A stretch of DNA of 64,000 nucleotides from Coccinella septempunctata (taxonomy: Eukaryota > Arthropoda > Insecta > Coleoptera > Coccinellidae): NCBI RefSeq assembly GCF_907165205.1, contig NC_058197.1, positions 18,437,766 through 18,501,765 on the forward strand. The letters are read 5' to 3'. The notes beneath the pieces are model-generated. The model searched no databases. It saw nothing but the letters and a program-made list of their open reading frames with translations, and was not told the DNA's origin. Numbering within the stretch: the first letter of the stretch is position 1; every line of letters begins with the position of its first letter. Both the position numbers and the translations under genes were made by a program. This document shows, in pieces, positions 50,101 through 62,100 of the stretch.

Positions 50101-53100
50101 CAAATTCCAATATCCAGACTGGGATCCAATAGGGGATGATTATGCAGTCTGCAGCAGTAGCGTCACTTTCTCTTTCTCTGCTATGAAAATAATCAATACC
50201 GCCGCCGAGCGGCCGGCAGCGGAGGAAGATGCAGCTTTATTACGGAAATATGAGCGGTCTCTCACGTACGGGGGGAGGCCAAAAACAATGGGATTCCTCC
50301 CCCTTTCTTTTTTTTTATTTCCATCCATAACCTCCATCCCTTCTGTTCCAGGTTTATTATATAACTTGCCCGGAGGTGACCATCAATTTTGCCAAATTTC
50401 CCGCCACGCCTACGGGCAAAGAAGTGACTGTGATAGAACAGGCGGTGGGCACTTGCGTGGACAACGCCGAAGTTGTGGACGCCAAGCCCGTCTACCTTTG
50501 CAAGGGGGACGGAAAATGGACACTGCCATCTGGCGGATGCAAGTGCAAGGCCGGCTTCCAGCCGGACATCGAGAAACAAACGTGCGACGGTAAGTAAAAA
50601 AAAAATAAAGGAAAAATAAAAAAAGAAATTAGGAAAAATAAAAAAAATCTCCAATCAATAAACTATATATTCCTTGTTTGACATCTGTGTTTTGTTGAGA
50701 AAGTTCCCAAAAAAATAAAAAAGTAAAAAGAAAAAAAAAAGAAAATCAACAAGTTAGTCTTTTTAAAATCTTTTGTTGATTGAAATACGGCCTGAAAAAA
50801 AAAGTCATGATGTTAAAACTCGGCCAATATCTCTTCAGTTTCATCTATAAAAAAAATGTGGAGCCATCGTTGAAGATATAGAAAAAAAAAGTGTTAATCT
50901 TCCCAACTTTTTTCATTAATTTTCATCAAATCCTTCTAAAAAAATTGTCCTTGTTGGACAGCAGGGTTTCTTTCTGATTCGTTATGAACTGTAATCTACG
51001 GTTCGAGATTTGTTGAGAAAGTTCCCGAAAAAAAAATAAAAAGTAAGAAGAAAAAAAAAACCTTCGATCAACAAATTAATTTTCATAAAATATTTTGTTG
51101 ATCAAACCACAGACTGGGAAAAAAGTCATAATGTTAAATCTCGACCAACATCTCTTCAGTTTCATCTATATTTTCCTCGAGGAAAAAATGTGGAGCCATC
51201 GTTGAAGATATAGAAAAAAAAGTGTTAATCTTCCCAACTTTTTTCATTAATTTTCATCAAATCCTTCTAAAAAAATTGTCCTTGTTGGGCAGCAGGGTTT
51301 CTTTCTGATTCGTTATGAACTGTTATCTACGGTTCGAGATTTGTTGAGAAAGTTCCCGAAAAAAAAATAAAAAGTAAAAAGAAAAAAAAAAACCTTCGAT
51401 CAACAAATTAATTTTCATAAAATCTTTTGTTGATTAAACCACAGACTGGGAAAAAAGTCATAATGTTAAATCTCGACCAACATCTCTTCAGTTTCATCTA
51501 TATTTTCCTCGAGGAAAAAATGTGGAGCCATCGTTGAAGATATAGAAAAAAAAAGTGTTATAATCTTCCCAACTTTTTTCATTAATTTTCATCAAATCCT
51601 TCTAAAAAAATTGTCCTTGTTGGAGAGCAGGGTTTCTTTCTGATTCGTTATGAACTGTAATCTACGGTTCGAGATTTGTTGAGAAAGTTCCCGAAAAAAA
51701 AAAGAAAAAAAAATAAAAAGTAAAAAGAAAAAAAAGAAAATCCTTCGATCAACAAATTAATTTTCATAAAATCTTTTGTTGATTAAACCACCGACTGGGA
51801 AAAAAGTCATAATGTTAAATCTCGACCAACATCTCTTCAGTTTCATCTATATTTTCCTCGAGGAAAAAAATTGTGGAGCCATCGTTGAAGATATAGAAAA
51901 AAAAAGTGTTAATCTTCCCAACATTTTTTTTTTATTTATTCGATATCTTTTTTTCTTCGTTTCAGTTTGCACGCCTGGTACGTACAAGGCCGAGGTGGGC
52001 GACGGACTGTGCCTAAAATGTCCGAAACACTCGCAGGGTCCTGATTTCGGCCTGACGGAATGCAGATGCGACAACGGCTACTACAGGGCGCCCTCAGATC
52101 CCAAGAACATGTCGTGCACACGTGAGTACTTTTTTTTTCGATTTAAAGACCGGAAGAATAGGCAGCCAAGGAGTTAACGCCTACAACCCACTTCAGTTAC
52201 ACCTGATACAGTTCGAACTTAATTTCGAACAGATGTTTTCCCGTGATTAACACTTCACGAAACGTCTCCGCGTAGTTGATTGCCGTCCATTAGTCGTGTG
52301 TCATTTTTATACATGCCATATGGGAGTTGATGAAGATGGATCCACTGAGCTTGTTCTATTTCGTTTGGGTCTAATTGAACATCCGAAATGAACGGGAAAG
52401 TCGTTAAGGTCCTAGTTGATAGATATCCTCTCGATCTGTAGAAGGAACTTTTTATTTTTTTTTTATTTTTTTTTTTATTTTTTTCCGGAAAGTACAAAAA
52501 AAAAGTTTCCTTATGTGGAATTTAATTTTTAATAATTATTTTATTGTTTTCCTTCAAGTCAGCAACCGTGGTGATGATTTAAAAAATAACTTTTTAATTT
52601 TTCGGCGATTTTCGTCATCAAAATAAAAATCAACCCGAGATGGACCTTCTTCCGTTGGAAACCCTCTTGCCCTCTGAAAAAAAAGTCCACACGTCTGAAG
52701 AATGCTAGTCGAATTTATCGCAGGAGGAGCAACTTTTTATTTATTTTTTTTAATTTTTTTTTCCGGAAAGTACAAAAAAAAATTCTCTATGTGGGATTTA
52801 ATTTTTGATAATTTTTTTATCGTTTTCCTTCAAGTCGGCAACTGTGGGGATGATTTAAAAAATACATTTATATTTTTTCGGCGTTTTTCGTCATCAAAAT
52901 AAAAAACTCTCGCCCGTTTAAAAAAAAAGTCCAGACGTCTCGCTCACGAAGAATGCGAGTCGAATTTATCGCGAAGGTTAATCGGGAAAAAAACTACGCC
53001 GGCAGATGCTGAAAACGAAGCAGTTTTGTAGTACACAATTGGGTAATTACGGAAATTACCATTTTTTATTGGGGCGTTCTTGTTTTATGAATATTTAGAG

Positions 53101-56100
53101 GAGGCGCAGCCATGAATAATTTATTCGGAAATGCGCTGAACTGAGTGCATTTTGCGGTGTTACCGAAAATGGGCTTATTACGACGCTAATATGTCGGGGC
53201 ATAGGGGTCGGTCGTCCTATTCATTTTCGCGAAAAAAATTGGAAATTTATGCAGACCCGGGTTAGCGAAAACTGAATTTCAGTCCATTTCTTTGCCAATA
53301 AAAATGGTCTGAGGTAAATGTTTTTTTTTTAAATGAAAACAACAGTCTACAACCTTTTTTTCTCATCCTAAAATTGTAATCAATTTCAAATTGGAGTATC
53401 CAGTGAGTCAATGAATAGTTGCGAGAAAATTTGAGGGGTGATTCCCTGTCAAAAAATAATGTGGGTCTTTCTAATATTTTTTTTTAGCAGCCCCTGCTGC
53501 TATACCAACTGTGTTCCCCTGGAGGACAGAGATCCATCACTCATCTGTTTTTTCTTCTATAAAAATATGTCGAGAATAATGTTTGGCACTGCATTGTTCC
53601 TAATTTTTTTTTTTTTCTTTTTTTTTTTCTTTTTTTCTTTTTTTTCCTTTTTTTTTCCTTTTTTTTTTTCTTTTTTTTTCTTTTTTTCCTTTTTTTTCTT
53701 TTTTTTTCTTTTTTCTCATACTAAGCCTGATTCTGACCATTAGGAATAGGCTATTTCCGATTGTAGACACTAGGATGAATGTTAAACCTAGTTTATCCTG
53801 AAAATAAACTGAAATTTTTCTTTCAGAACCACCCTCGGCACCCCAGAACCTATCGGTGAGCTTCGTGGACCAGTCCACGGTGATCCTAACGTGGTCGGCG
53901 CCGGAAAATCAAGGCGGCAGACACGACATCAGGTACAGGGTGAAGTGTGACGCCTGCAGCCTGGGCCTCGTCCAGTACAGCCCCAGCCAGGTAAGAAACA
54001 TCGACTCCCCCCCCTCGATCTCTCAGCTGACGCTAAATCTCCTCTCGCAGCCCTCTTTCAACGAGACCAGGATCACCATAACTGGTCTGAACGCCGTAAC
54101 CACCTACCGCTTCGAGGTCTTCGCCGAGAACGGAGTCTCTTACCTCAGCACCAAGGCGCCTGAGTTCGCGGACATAGTCATCACCACGGAGGCGTCTATA
54201 GGCAGCAGCATCACCAACATACAGGTGGTCGCGGAGAAGGGTACCGAGATTAGTCTCTCCTGGGATTCCCCGAACGTGGGAGACGGTTCTGACATCGAGG
54301 GCGACATGATAGAGACGTTCGAGGTGCGGTGGTTCCCTAAGGGTGACGGGGACTACACCAACTCCACCAGTCTGTTGACCAACGAGCTGTCGGCCACCAT
54401 CACCGGTCTCAAGCCGAAGACGGAGTACGGGATACAGATCAGGGCCAAGACTCAGAGGGGATGGGGGGCCTACTCCCCCGTGATCTACAAGATGACCGGG
54501 GAGGTCCTGAACACCGGTAAGTTGAAGATGAGGGGCCCAAGGAATGGGCCCTGGGGTACCCCGGTACTATATGCCGTTTATTTCCAGCCTACGTGGGCGA
54601 TCAGGAGGGACTGAGGTTGCAGCTGGTGGCCGGTGGTATTGTGGCGGTGGTGGTGATACTGGTGGCGGTCATAGTGTTGACCGTGGTGTTTCTAAAGTCG
54701 AGGTCTAACGACGAGTGCAACAAGAAGCAGCCGAGCGACTGCGACACCTTGGAGTATAGGAACGGAGAAGGTGAGATTTTGGGGTTTTATTTTTCGCGGG
54801 AGTAGATCATCTGGTTATCGAGGTTGAATAGGAGTATTTTGGGGTTCGAGCGAGCGATCAAAATTCAAATTTTTCCCAGAAATTCCACGTATGGACGTCA
54901 CTAACTCCTTCAAGTGGCTATGAATCCCCTAAAAGAAGAGACTACTTTATTACCCGTGTCTTTTTGGAGGTGCCAATAAACCGCGAATCTACTGGAATCA
55001 AATCCCATAGCTTCGACGTAGTAGAACCTTTCGAAATCGTCAAAGGGCTGAAGAATTCGTGAATCTATGCCCTTATATATGGGTCCAAAAAGAGATGTCC
55101 TTTGATCTTGAACTGGGTTCAGGGTAGCTTCATCAATTCGGCATCACGGGCATTCTGGAAGCTAAAGGACAGAGTGTTTCAAAATCACAACCTCAATCTG
55201 AAGACCAAGACAGCTGTTTACGAAGCAGTGGTCCTCCCAACGCTTCTTTACGGAAGCGAAAGCTGGACGCCCTACAGACGACACATCAAACAGGTTGAAC
55301 AAACGCAACAACGTCATCTAAGACAAATAATGCACATCAGATGGTTCCACAAAGTTTCAAATGCAGTCTTGCAGCGCGCGAGTTGTTTAACAATCGAGAC
55401 TCAAGTAACGAGGGCCCGACTCAGATGGAGCGGCCACATTCTGAGGATGCAAGACACACGACCCCGCAAAATAGCTCTGTATGGCGAATTCACAGAGGGA
55501 GCTCGGAAACCAGGAGCCAGTATAAGCGGTTTAAGCATCAATCCCTAAAATCAGTTTATGCCAATCATAACTGGGAACAACTAACGTTAGACGGATCACA
55601 GTGGAGGTCGTTGGTCCACAGTCCACAGTTATAATGGAGACTCGAGAAGAATACAGCGGCGGCCAGATCTGGTTGGTGACTATCCATGCCTGGAGTGTGG
55701 AAGGATCTGTAGGTCACGGTTGGGTCTCTTCAGTCACAGGAGGGCACACAGTCGCAAGTAGACCTAAGAGATTCAGCAATGAATGAATGAATGGGTTGAG
55801 GGTATATGGATTCGATCTGAGTTCTCCGGTGCTCTGGTATAAGCGTCCAAACTGAGGTTGTCCAAGCCCTTGTATAAAGGTACAAAGTGAGAACTTTTTT
55901 GCCCTTGGGTCATGCACTGGGATGGGGGTATATAGGTTCAAACTGAGGTCGCCAGAGCTTCCTATATGGATCCAAACAGAGGCTATCCACTCCCTTATAT
56001 AAGGGTATGACTAAATCCAAACTGAGCATGTCCTTTGGTCATGCAGTGATTTCAAACTGAGGCTGTTTTATATGGGTATGAGCTGAGTCTCTTCATGCCT

Positions 56101-59100
56101 TCCTATCAGGGTCCAGACTGAGACTATCCATGCTTCTTGATCGTGAAGTAGGGTAGGGGTATATTGGTACCAATTGAGGGACCTGAGAATTTTTGTGCCC
56201 TTTGGTCGTGCACTGGGATGGAGGTATATGGGTTCAAAAGGAATGAAGCAATAGGTCTGAGGCAACTACATGACTATCCTTCGAACACCAGGGCACTGCT
56301 ATATGGGAGAACTGCAAGTGGAAAGAATAGAAGAGCCTGTATCCAGCAGTGGACTCGGAAAAGACCACTACAGAGCAGCTTATTATCAGTTGGAGCTGTG
56401 CAACAGAAGAACCGTTTGAAGAAAGATGCCATGAGCTAAGCTTCCACTCATGGTGGGACATTGCCATCTGTATCTCATGGACTGCTAGGAGATGCTCTGG
56501 AAACCAAGGAAACGAGCAGAGATTTGAACATGGACTATTCCTTATTGGAAACCCTACAGCTCTCAAATGCTCCAAGACCATGGCTGGCAGTTCCTGTATG
56601 AACGCATGAGTTACAGCTCTGTCTTCTTCTTATACGGGCACATAAATGCAGTGTTGCTCTCTCCAGAAACTTCATCCTGACCGACAAACACATCCATCCA
56701 TATGGCGACCACAATAAGCAAATCCCCCGTCATATTCCATCCTCTCGCTCAATAATATCCCGCCATCCAACTTTTATTATGCGCCATCAAATCGTTCCAA
56801 TCAGGATGTAACGATAAATCTACACTCGTTCCTTGCCCTGATTATTTCTCGAGGAGTTACGATTCCCCGCGCTAGATGGCTTCGAATAAATGGCCAGAAA
56901 AGATAATATCTCACGTTAAAATTATACTCTGTACATTTATACGGCGAAATTACGGACAGTAAAGCTAAATCACGGCGAATACGGCGCGTACGTCATTGCA
57001 GGAACTTGGCTTGCGATTAAGAATGTCTTTATGTGGCGTATAAAAGTTGCGATGGGACAATAACGACGTTTTTTTTTATATTCGTGTAGTTTTTTCTATT
57101 GGTTTTATCGCTCGTTCGATTTGTAGCTATTGAGATTTTATGGGCTGCAAAAACGTTGTGTGGTATATATTTTTGTGTATATACAATGTGGATGGAAGGG
57201 GTTGTAGATGATAGCTAGATGATTTTAGATATTTAGGGTTGCGAAATAATTGCCATCACTTTCACATGTAGTATAATAATTAGATCACTTTCCTCTTTCA
57301 CAACAGAACCTTGTTTTTATGCCTATCCCAACTCAGGATTGGTAGTAACATACAGTAAGTAGTTCAATATGCACGCTTTTTTCAGGAATACCTCGAAAGC
57401 ATGTTTTATCGTCTTTAACCTCTTTTAGATGTTTTTATCGATACATTAATTGGTATTTATCAAGTGAGTTTGGTCACCAAGTTTTATAGAAACTTGTTGG
57501 TACACTTTATATTTCATCGACCCCTTGAAATGCTCCACCTAGACCCCACCTTATAGAAATGTCTAAATGTTTGTTTTGTCATGTTTTGTTTTTCTTTTGT
57601 AGTGCTTAATCTGGACAACACACCAATCAAAAGAACCCATGCCAACGGTAAATGTTTTTCGTTTTGTTATAAACTAACCACAATTCTAATGTTATTTTAA
57701 CTAACTTCAACTGTAACTTCTTCTGCTTGGATTCCCTCAAGTTCTTTCAAGTTACTTCTGAATGTCGTCTTACTGCCCATTGGATCCCGATTTAACTGTG
57801 TTCTTTCAGTGACTACACCTTTGTTCACTGGTCTCGGAAGTTCATCGAGGACTTACATTGATCCCCACACCTACGAGGATCCCAATCAAGCTGTCAGGGA
57901 ATTCGCGAGAGAGATAGACGCCAGTTTCATCACCATCGAAGCGATCATTGGTCAGTTTATTCGATTTTTTTTTCTCTCGGTTTTGAACGTTGTGTCTTCT
58001 CTTAGGTGGCGGAGAGTTCGGGGACGTCTGCAAGGGTAAACTGAAGATGAACAGCCTGGAGATAGACGTGGCCATCAAGACCCTGAAAGCCGGATCTTTG
58101 GACAAGGCCAGGAACGATTTCTTGACCGAAGCCTCCATCATGGGACAGTTTGAACACCCGAACGTCATATTCTTACAGGGCGTTGTCACAAAATCGAATC
58201 CGGTCATGATTATAACCGAATATATGGAAAATGGATCACTCGACACGTTTTTGAGGGTGAGTTCGATAATCTAGGCTTAACGCAACATATTTCAACCTCA
58301 ACTCGTCCTTAACCAACTTTATCGTAACCCAAAATCGTCCTAAACCAACCATACCTAAGCTTTTAAGCCTAACATCAACCTAACCCTAGTAGCCTAACTT
58401 TATCCTAAACTAAACTCACCCTAACCTAACGTAATCCTAATTTAGACTACTTCCTTCATAAAAGTCCTAACATAATCTCATTCTAACCAAGCTTAACTTC
58501 ATCCTAACACTCCTAGCCTGATTTTATCCTAACCTAAACTCACCCTAACGTTACTTAATACTAATTTGAACTACTTCCCAATATACTTCATCCTAGGATT
58601 ACATAGTCCTTACATGATTTAATTCTAACCCAAGCCTAACTTCATCCGAGCCTGACTTTATCGTAACCTAAACTCACCCTAATTCTAGCTACTCCTTAAT
58701 TTACTTAATCCTAGCCTTACATAATCTCATTCTGACCAAGCCTAACCTTTCTAGCGTGACTTTAACCTAGCCCAAACCTACACAAACCTATTTAAGTCCT
58801 AAATTGTAACTTTCTAATCTAATTTTATCCTAGTCTAACCCTGTCCTAACATAATCTCATTCAAACCCAAGCCTAGGTTTATCTTAACCTTCCTAGCCTA
58901 ACTTCATCCTAACCTTACTAGCCTGACTTTATCCTAACCCAAACTTACACAAACCTAATATATTCCTGAATTATACTACTTCCTAATCTAATTTTATCCT
59001 AGTCTAACTCTGCCCTAACATAATGTCATTAAAACCCAAGCCTAGGTTTATCTTAACCTTCCTAGCCTAATTCAGTCTTAACCTTCCTAGCCTAACTTTA

Positions 59101-62100
59101 TCTTAACCTTCCTGGCCTAACTTTATCTTAACCTTCCTAGCCTAACTTCATCCTAACCTTACTAGCCTGACTTTATCCTAACCCAAACTTACACAAACCT
59201 AATATATTCCTGAATTATACTACTTCCTAATCTAATTTTATCCTAGTCTAACTCTGCCCTAACATAATGTCATTAAAACCCAAGCCTAGGTTTATCTTAA
59301 CCTTCCTAGCCTAATTCAGTCTTAACCTTCCTAGCCTAACTTTATCTTAATCTTCCTTGCCTAACTTTATCTTAACCTTCCTAGCCTAACTTCGTCCTAA
59401 CCTAAACTTAACCTAGCCTAACCCTGTCCTAATCTAACCTCATTCTAACCGAACCTAATCCAAACCTTCCAATCCTAAATTTAAATTGACCTTATCCTAA
59501 TTTAACTTTACTTAACCTTAACTTAACCTCATCCTAACCTAACGCTATCCTAACCTAACCTAACTTCATCTTAGCCTAGACTTACCCTGATGTTTCTAAC
59601 CTAACCTATTCCTGGAAATTTTATATTTTGGCTGTTTTTTTTTGCGATTTAGCGATTCCTGTACCGTTTTCTTGCGATTTCAGGCAAACGACGGCAAATT
59701 CCAAGTGATCCAGCTGGTCGGTATGTTGCGGGGCATAGCCTCCGGTATGCAGTATCTCGCTGAGATGAACTACGTGCACAGGGATCTCGCAGCTAGGAAC
59801 GTTCTTGTGAACTCGCAGTTGGTCTGCAAAATCGCGGATTTCGGTCTTAGCAGGGAGATAGAGTGCGCCACCGAAGGCGCTTACACGACCAGGGTGAGTG
59901 ACTGATCGAAGTCTAAACAGAATTTGGTTCTAGGCAAAAAAAAATTCCTCCTAGAATGATTAAATGCACGTAAAAAAAATACCGGTGTGAAAATTTAGAC
60001 TGTTAGAGAGACAGATGCAGTGTTAACAATAATCCTGAATGAGCATGCTTTTGTTTTTATTGTTTTTCTAGTTTATTCTAGAAAGAGAGACTTATTGGTG
60101 ATGTTTTGAAAATATTCTTTTTTTCTCTTTCAAATTAGACTGGGGATCTATGGCATCTCTTCAAGATGAATTCAATAGTAAGTCTGAATCATTAATTTAT
60201 CAATTGTGATAGGAAAATGATGTTGGAGATCCGATATCCCTCAAATTTCGCTCCAATTCAATTTGACGAGAGAGAAGGTTAAATTAAAAAATTTCTCTGA
60301 ATTGAAGATTCAATATTGAAAAAATCATTCGAAATTTCCATAAAATAAGTTAGACATCGTAAGAAAAAACACGTTATTCTTTTCTCTACTAAAATGACAA
60401 CACATGTTCACAACGTCTTGTTCACAGGGTGGTAAAATACCGGTACGATGGACCGCACCAGAAGCCATCGCTTTTAGGAAATTCACGTCTGCCAGTGACG
60501 TCTGGTCGATGGGTATCGTGTGTTGGGAGGTTATGTCTTACGGGGAACGTCCGTATTGGAACTGGTCCAATCAGGACGTCATCAAGAGTATAGAAAAGGG
60601 GTACAGGTGAGTTGAATCTACCATACGGCACAGAATATACTGTCAACCATGTTCAAGTGCTGTATATTGGGTTTTTTTATTCTAGGGGTAGTGAAACGAT
60701 TCGTTTCTACTTTGAAAAAAATCGAGACGCTTGAGACTTTCTATTTTCAGGTTACCCGCCCCCATGGACTGTCCGGAGGCCATCTACCAGCTAATGTTGG
60801 ACTGCTGGCAGAAGGAGAGGACGCACAGGCCGTCCTTCCAGGCCATCGTCAACAATTTAGATAAATTAATAAGGATGCCGGACACGCTGAGGAAGATGGC
60901 TCAGAATCGGTAAGTGAGGAGGTTGTTCGGTCTTCAAGTGTGTCCTAGGCATATCTTTCGATGTAGTCCTATTATGGAGCTAGTCGCGGGGGCCACAGTT
61001 TGAGGTTCATCCTTCCTTGACGCGAATGCGGCTTTTTTTCTCTTTTGTACGGTTTTTTTAACTGAAGATTCAAATTCACTTAATTTACATAGATGGATAT
61101 ATTCATCAATCACTCAATTTGGCTCAATTAGAAACTTGAGTTTTCTATGGTCGAACAGGTTATGTCCCCAGTAATACTGTAATTGCATTTCTTTTTCATT
61201 AGTTTGAAACGGTTGCGCCTTTTATTGTTTTTGAATAAGTGATTTTTCAATCTTGACTCATTTCGAATGGCTCAAATACAAATATATCAATATATAATAC
61301 GTCACGCAAAAGAATCACTTTCATTTTTCACAGAAACGGAATCCAGCAGAAGTTCCTGTCACTGTCATTGTCAGTGAACGTGACAGTCGATGACGCATGA
61401 TAATAGAACTAGATTTTTCCTCTGAGATTTATTCCAAATTTTTCAATATTTCATTCCAACTGCAGTAAATACCACAGAAGAGCTGAGGCTTGAGAGACGT
61501 ACTGAATTTGTAATGTATTTTGGATAAATGTAAAGTGGGATATTATATACAGTGTGTTTTGAAAGATGAGGGCTTTTTTGACAGAAGGTAGAAGGTAGGT
61601 CATTATACCAAAAATTGTCCACATAGAATATTCAATATGGCAACCCCTAGAAATTCTACGAAATTTCATTAAATTTTAAGTACGGGCCTGTGGAAGGTGA
61701 CTCTGGCATCGGAAAAACGAAACAAAACATAAACATAGGGTTGTACAATGAATGGGAAATTGTGAAAAGTGAAAGTTTTGTATGGTGAAGCATTTTATTT
61801 TGACCAGTTCTACCTTCTGTTGAAAAAAAGCCTCACTTTTCAAAAGACCTGTATATCGAAACGAGACAATTAAAAAAGACAAGACAAAATAGTCTTGAGA
61901 TTGGAGAAATAATTCGTGAAGAGATCTACTTTCAGAACAGCCACAGGAGAGGAAGTTTGGTAGGTTGGATGCGATGGCTTCCTCTTCCTGGTTTTCGATT
62001 GTCATCGTTGGTCGAGTTATGCGGTTCTGATGAGCTCGAATAGGAGCGAAATCGTTCCGTTGCCACTCCCCTTCGATGACGTCACGTTCTCCGTGGTTTG

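Noticed and set aside
53438..53743. Phe/Ser-rich ORF and its Lys/Glu-rich antisense
   Set aside because: Translation of the pyrimidine tract at 53599-53716.
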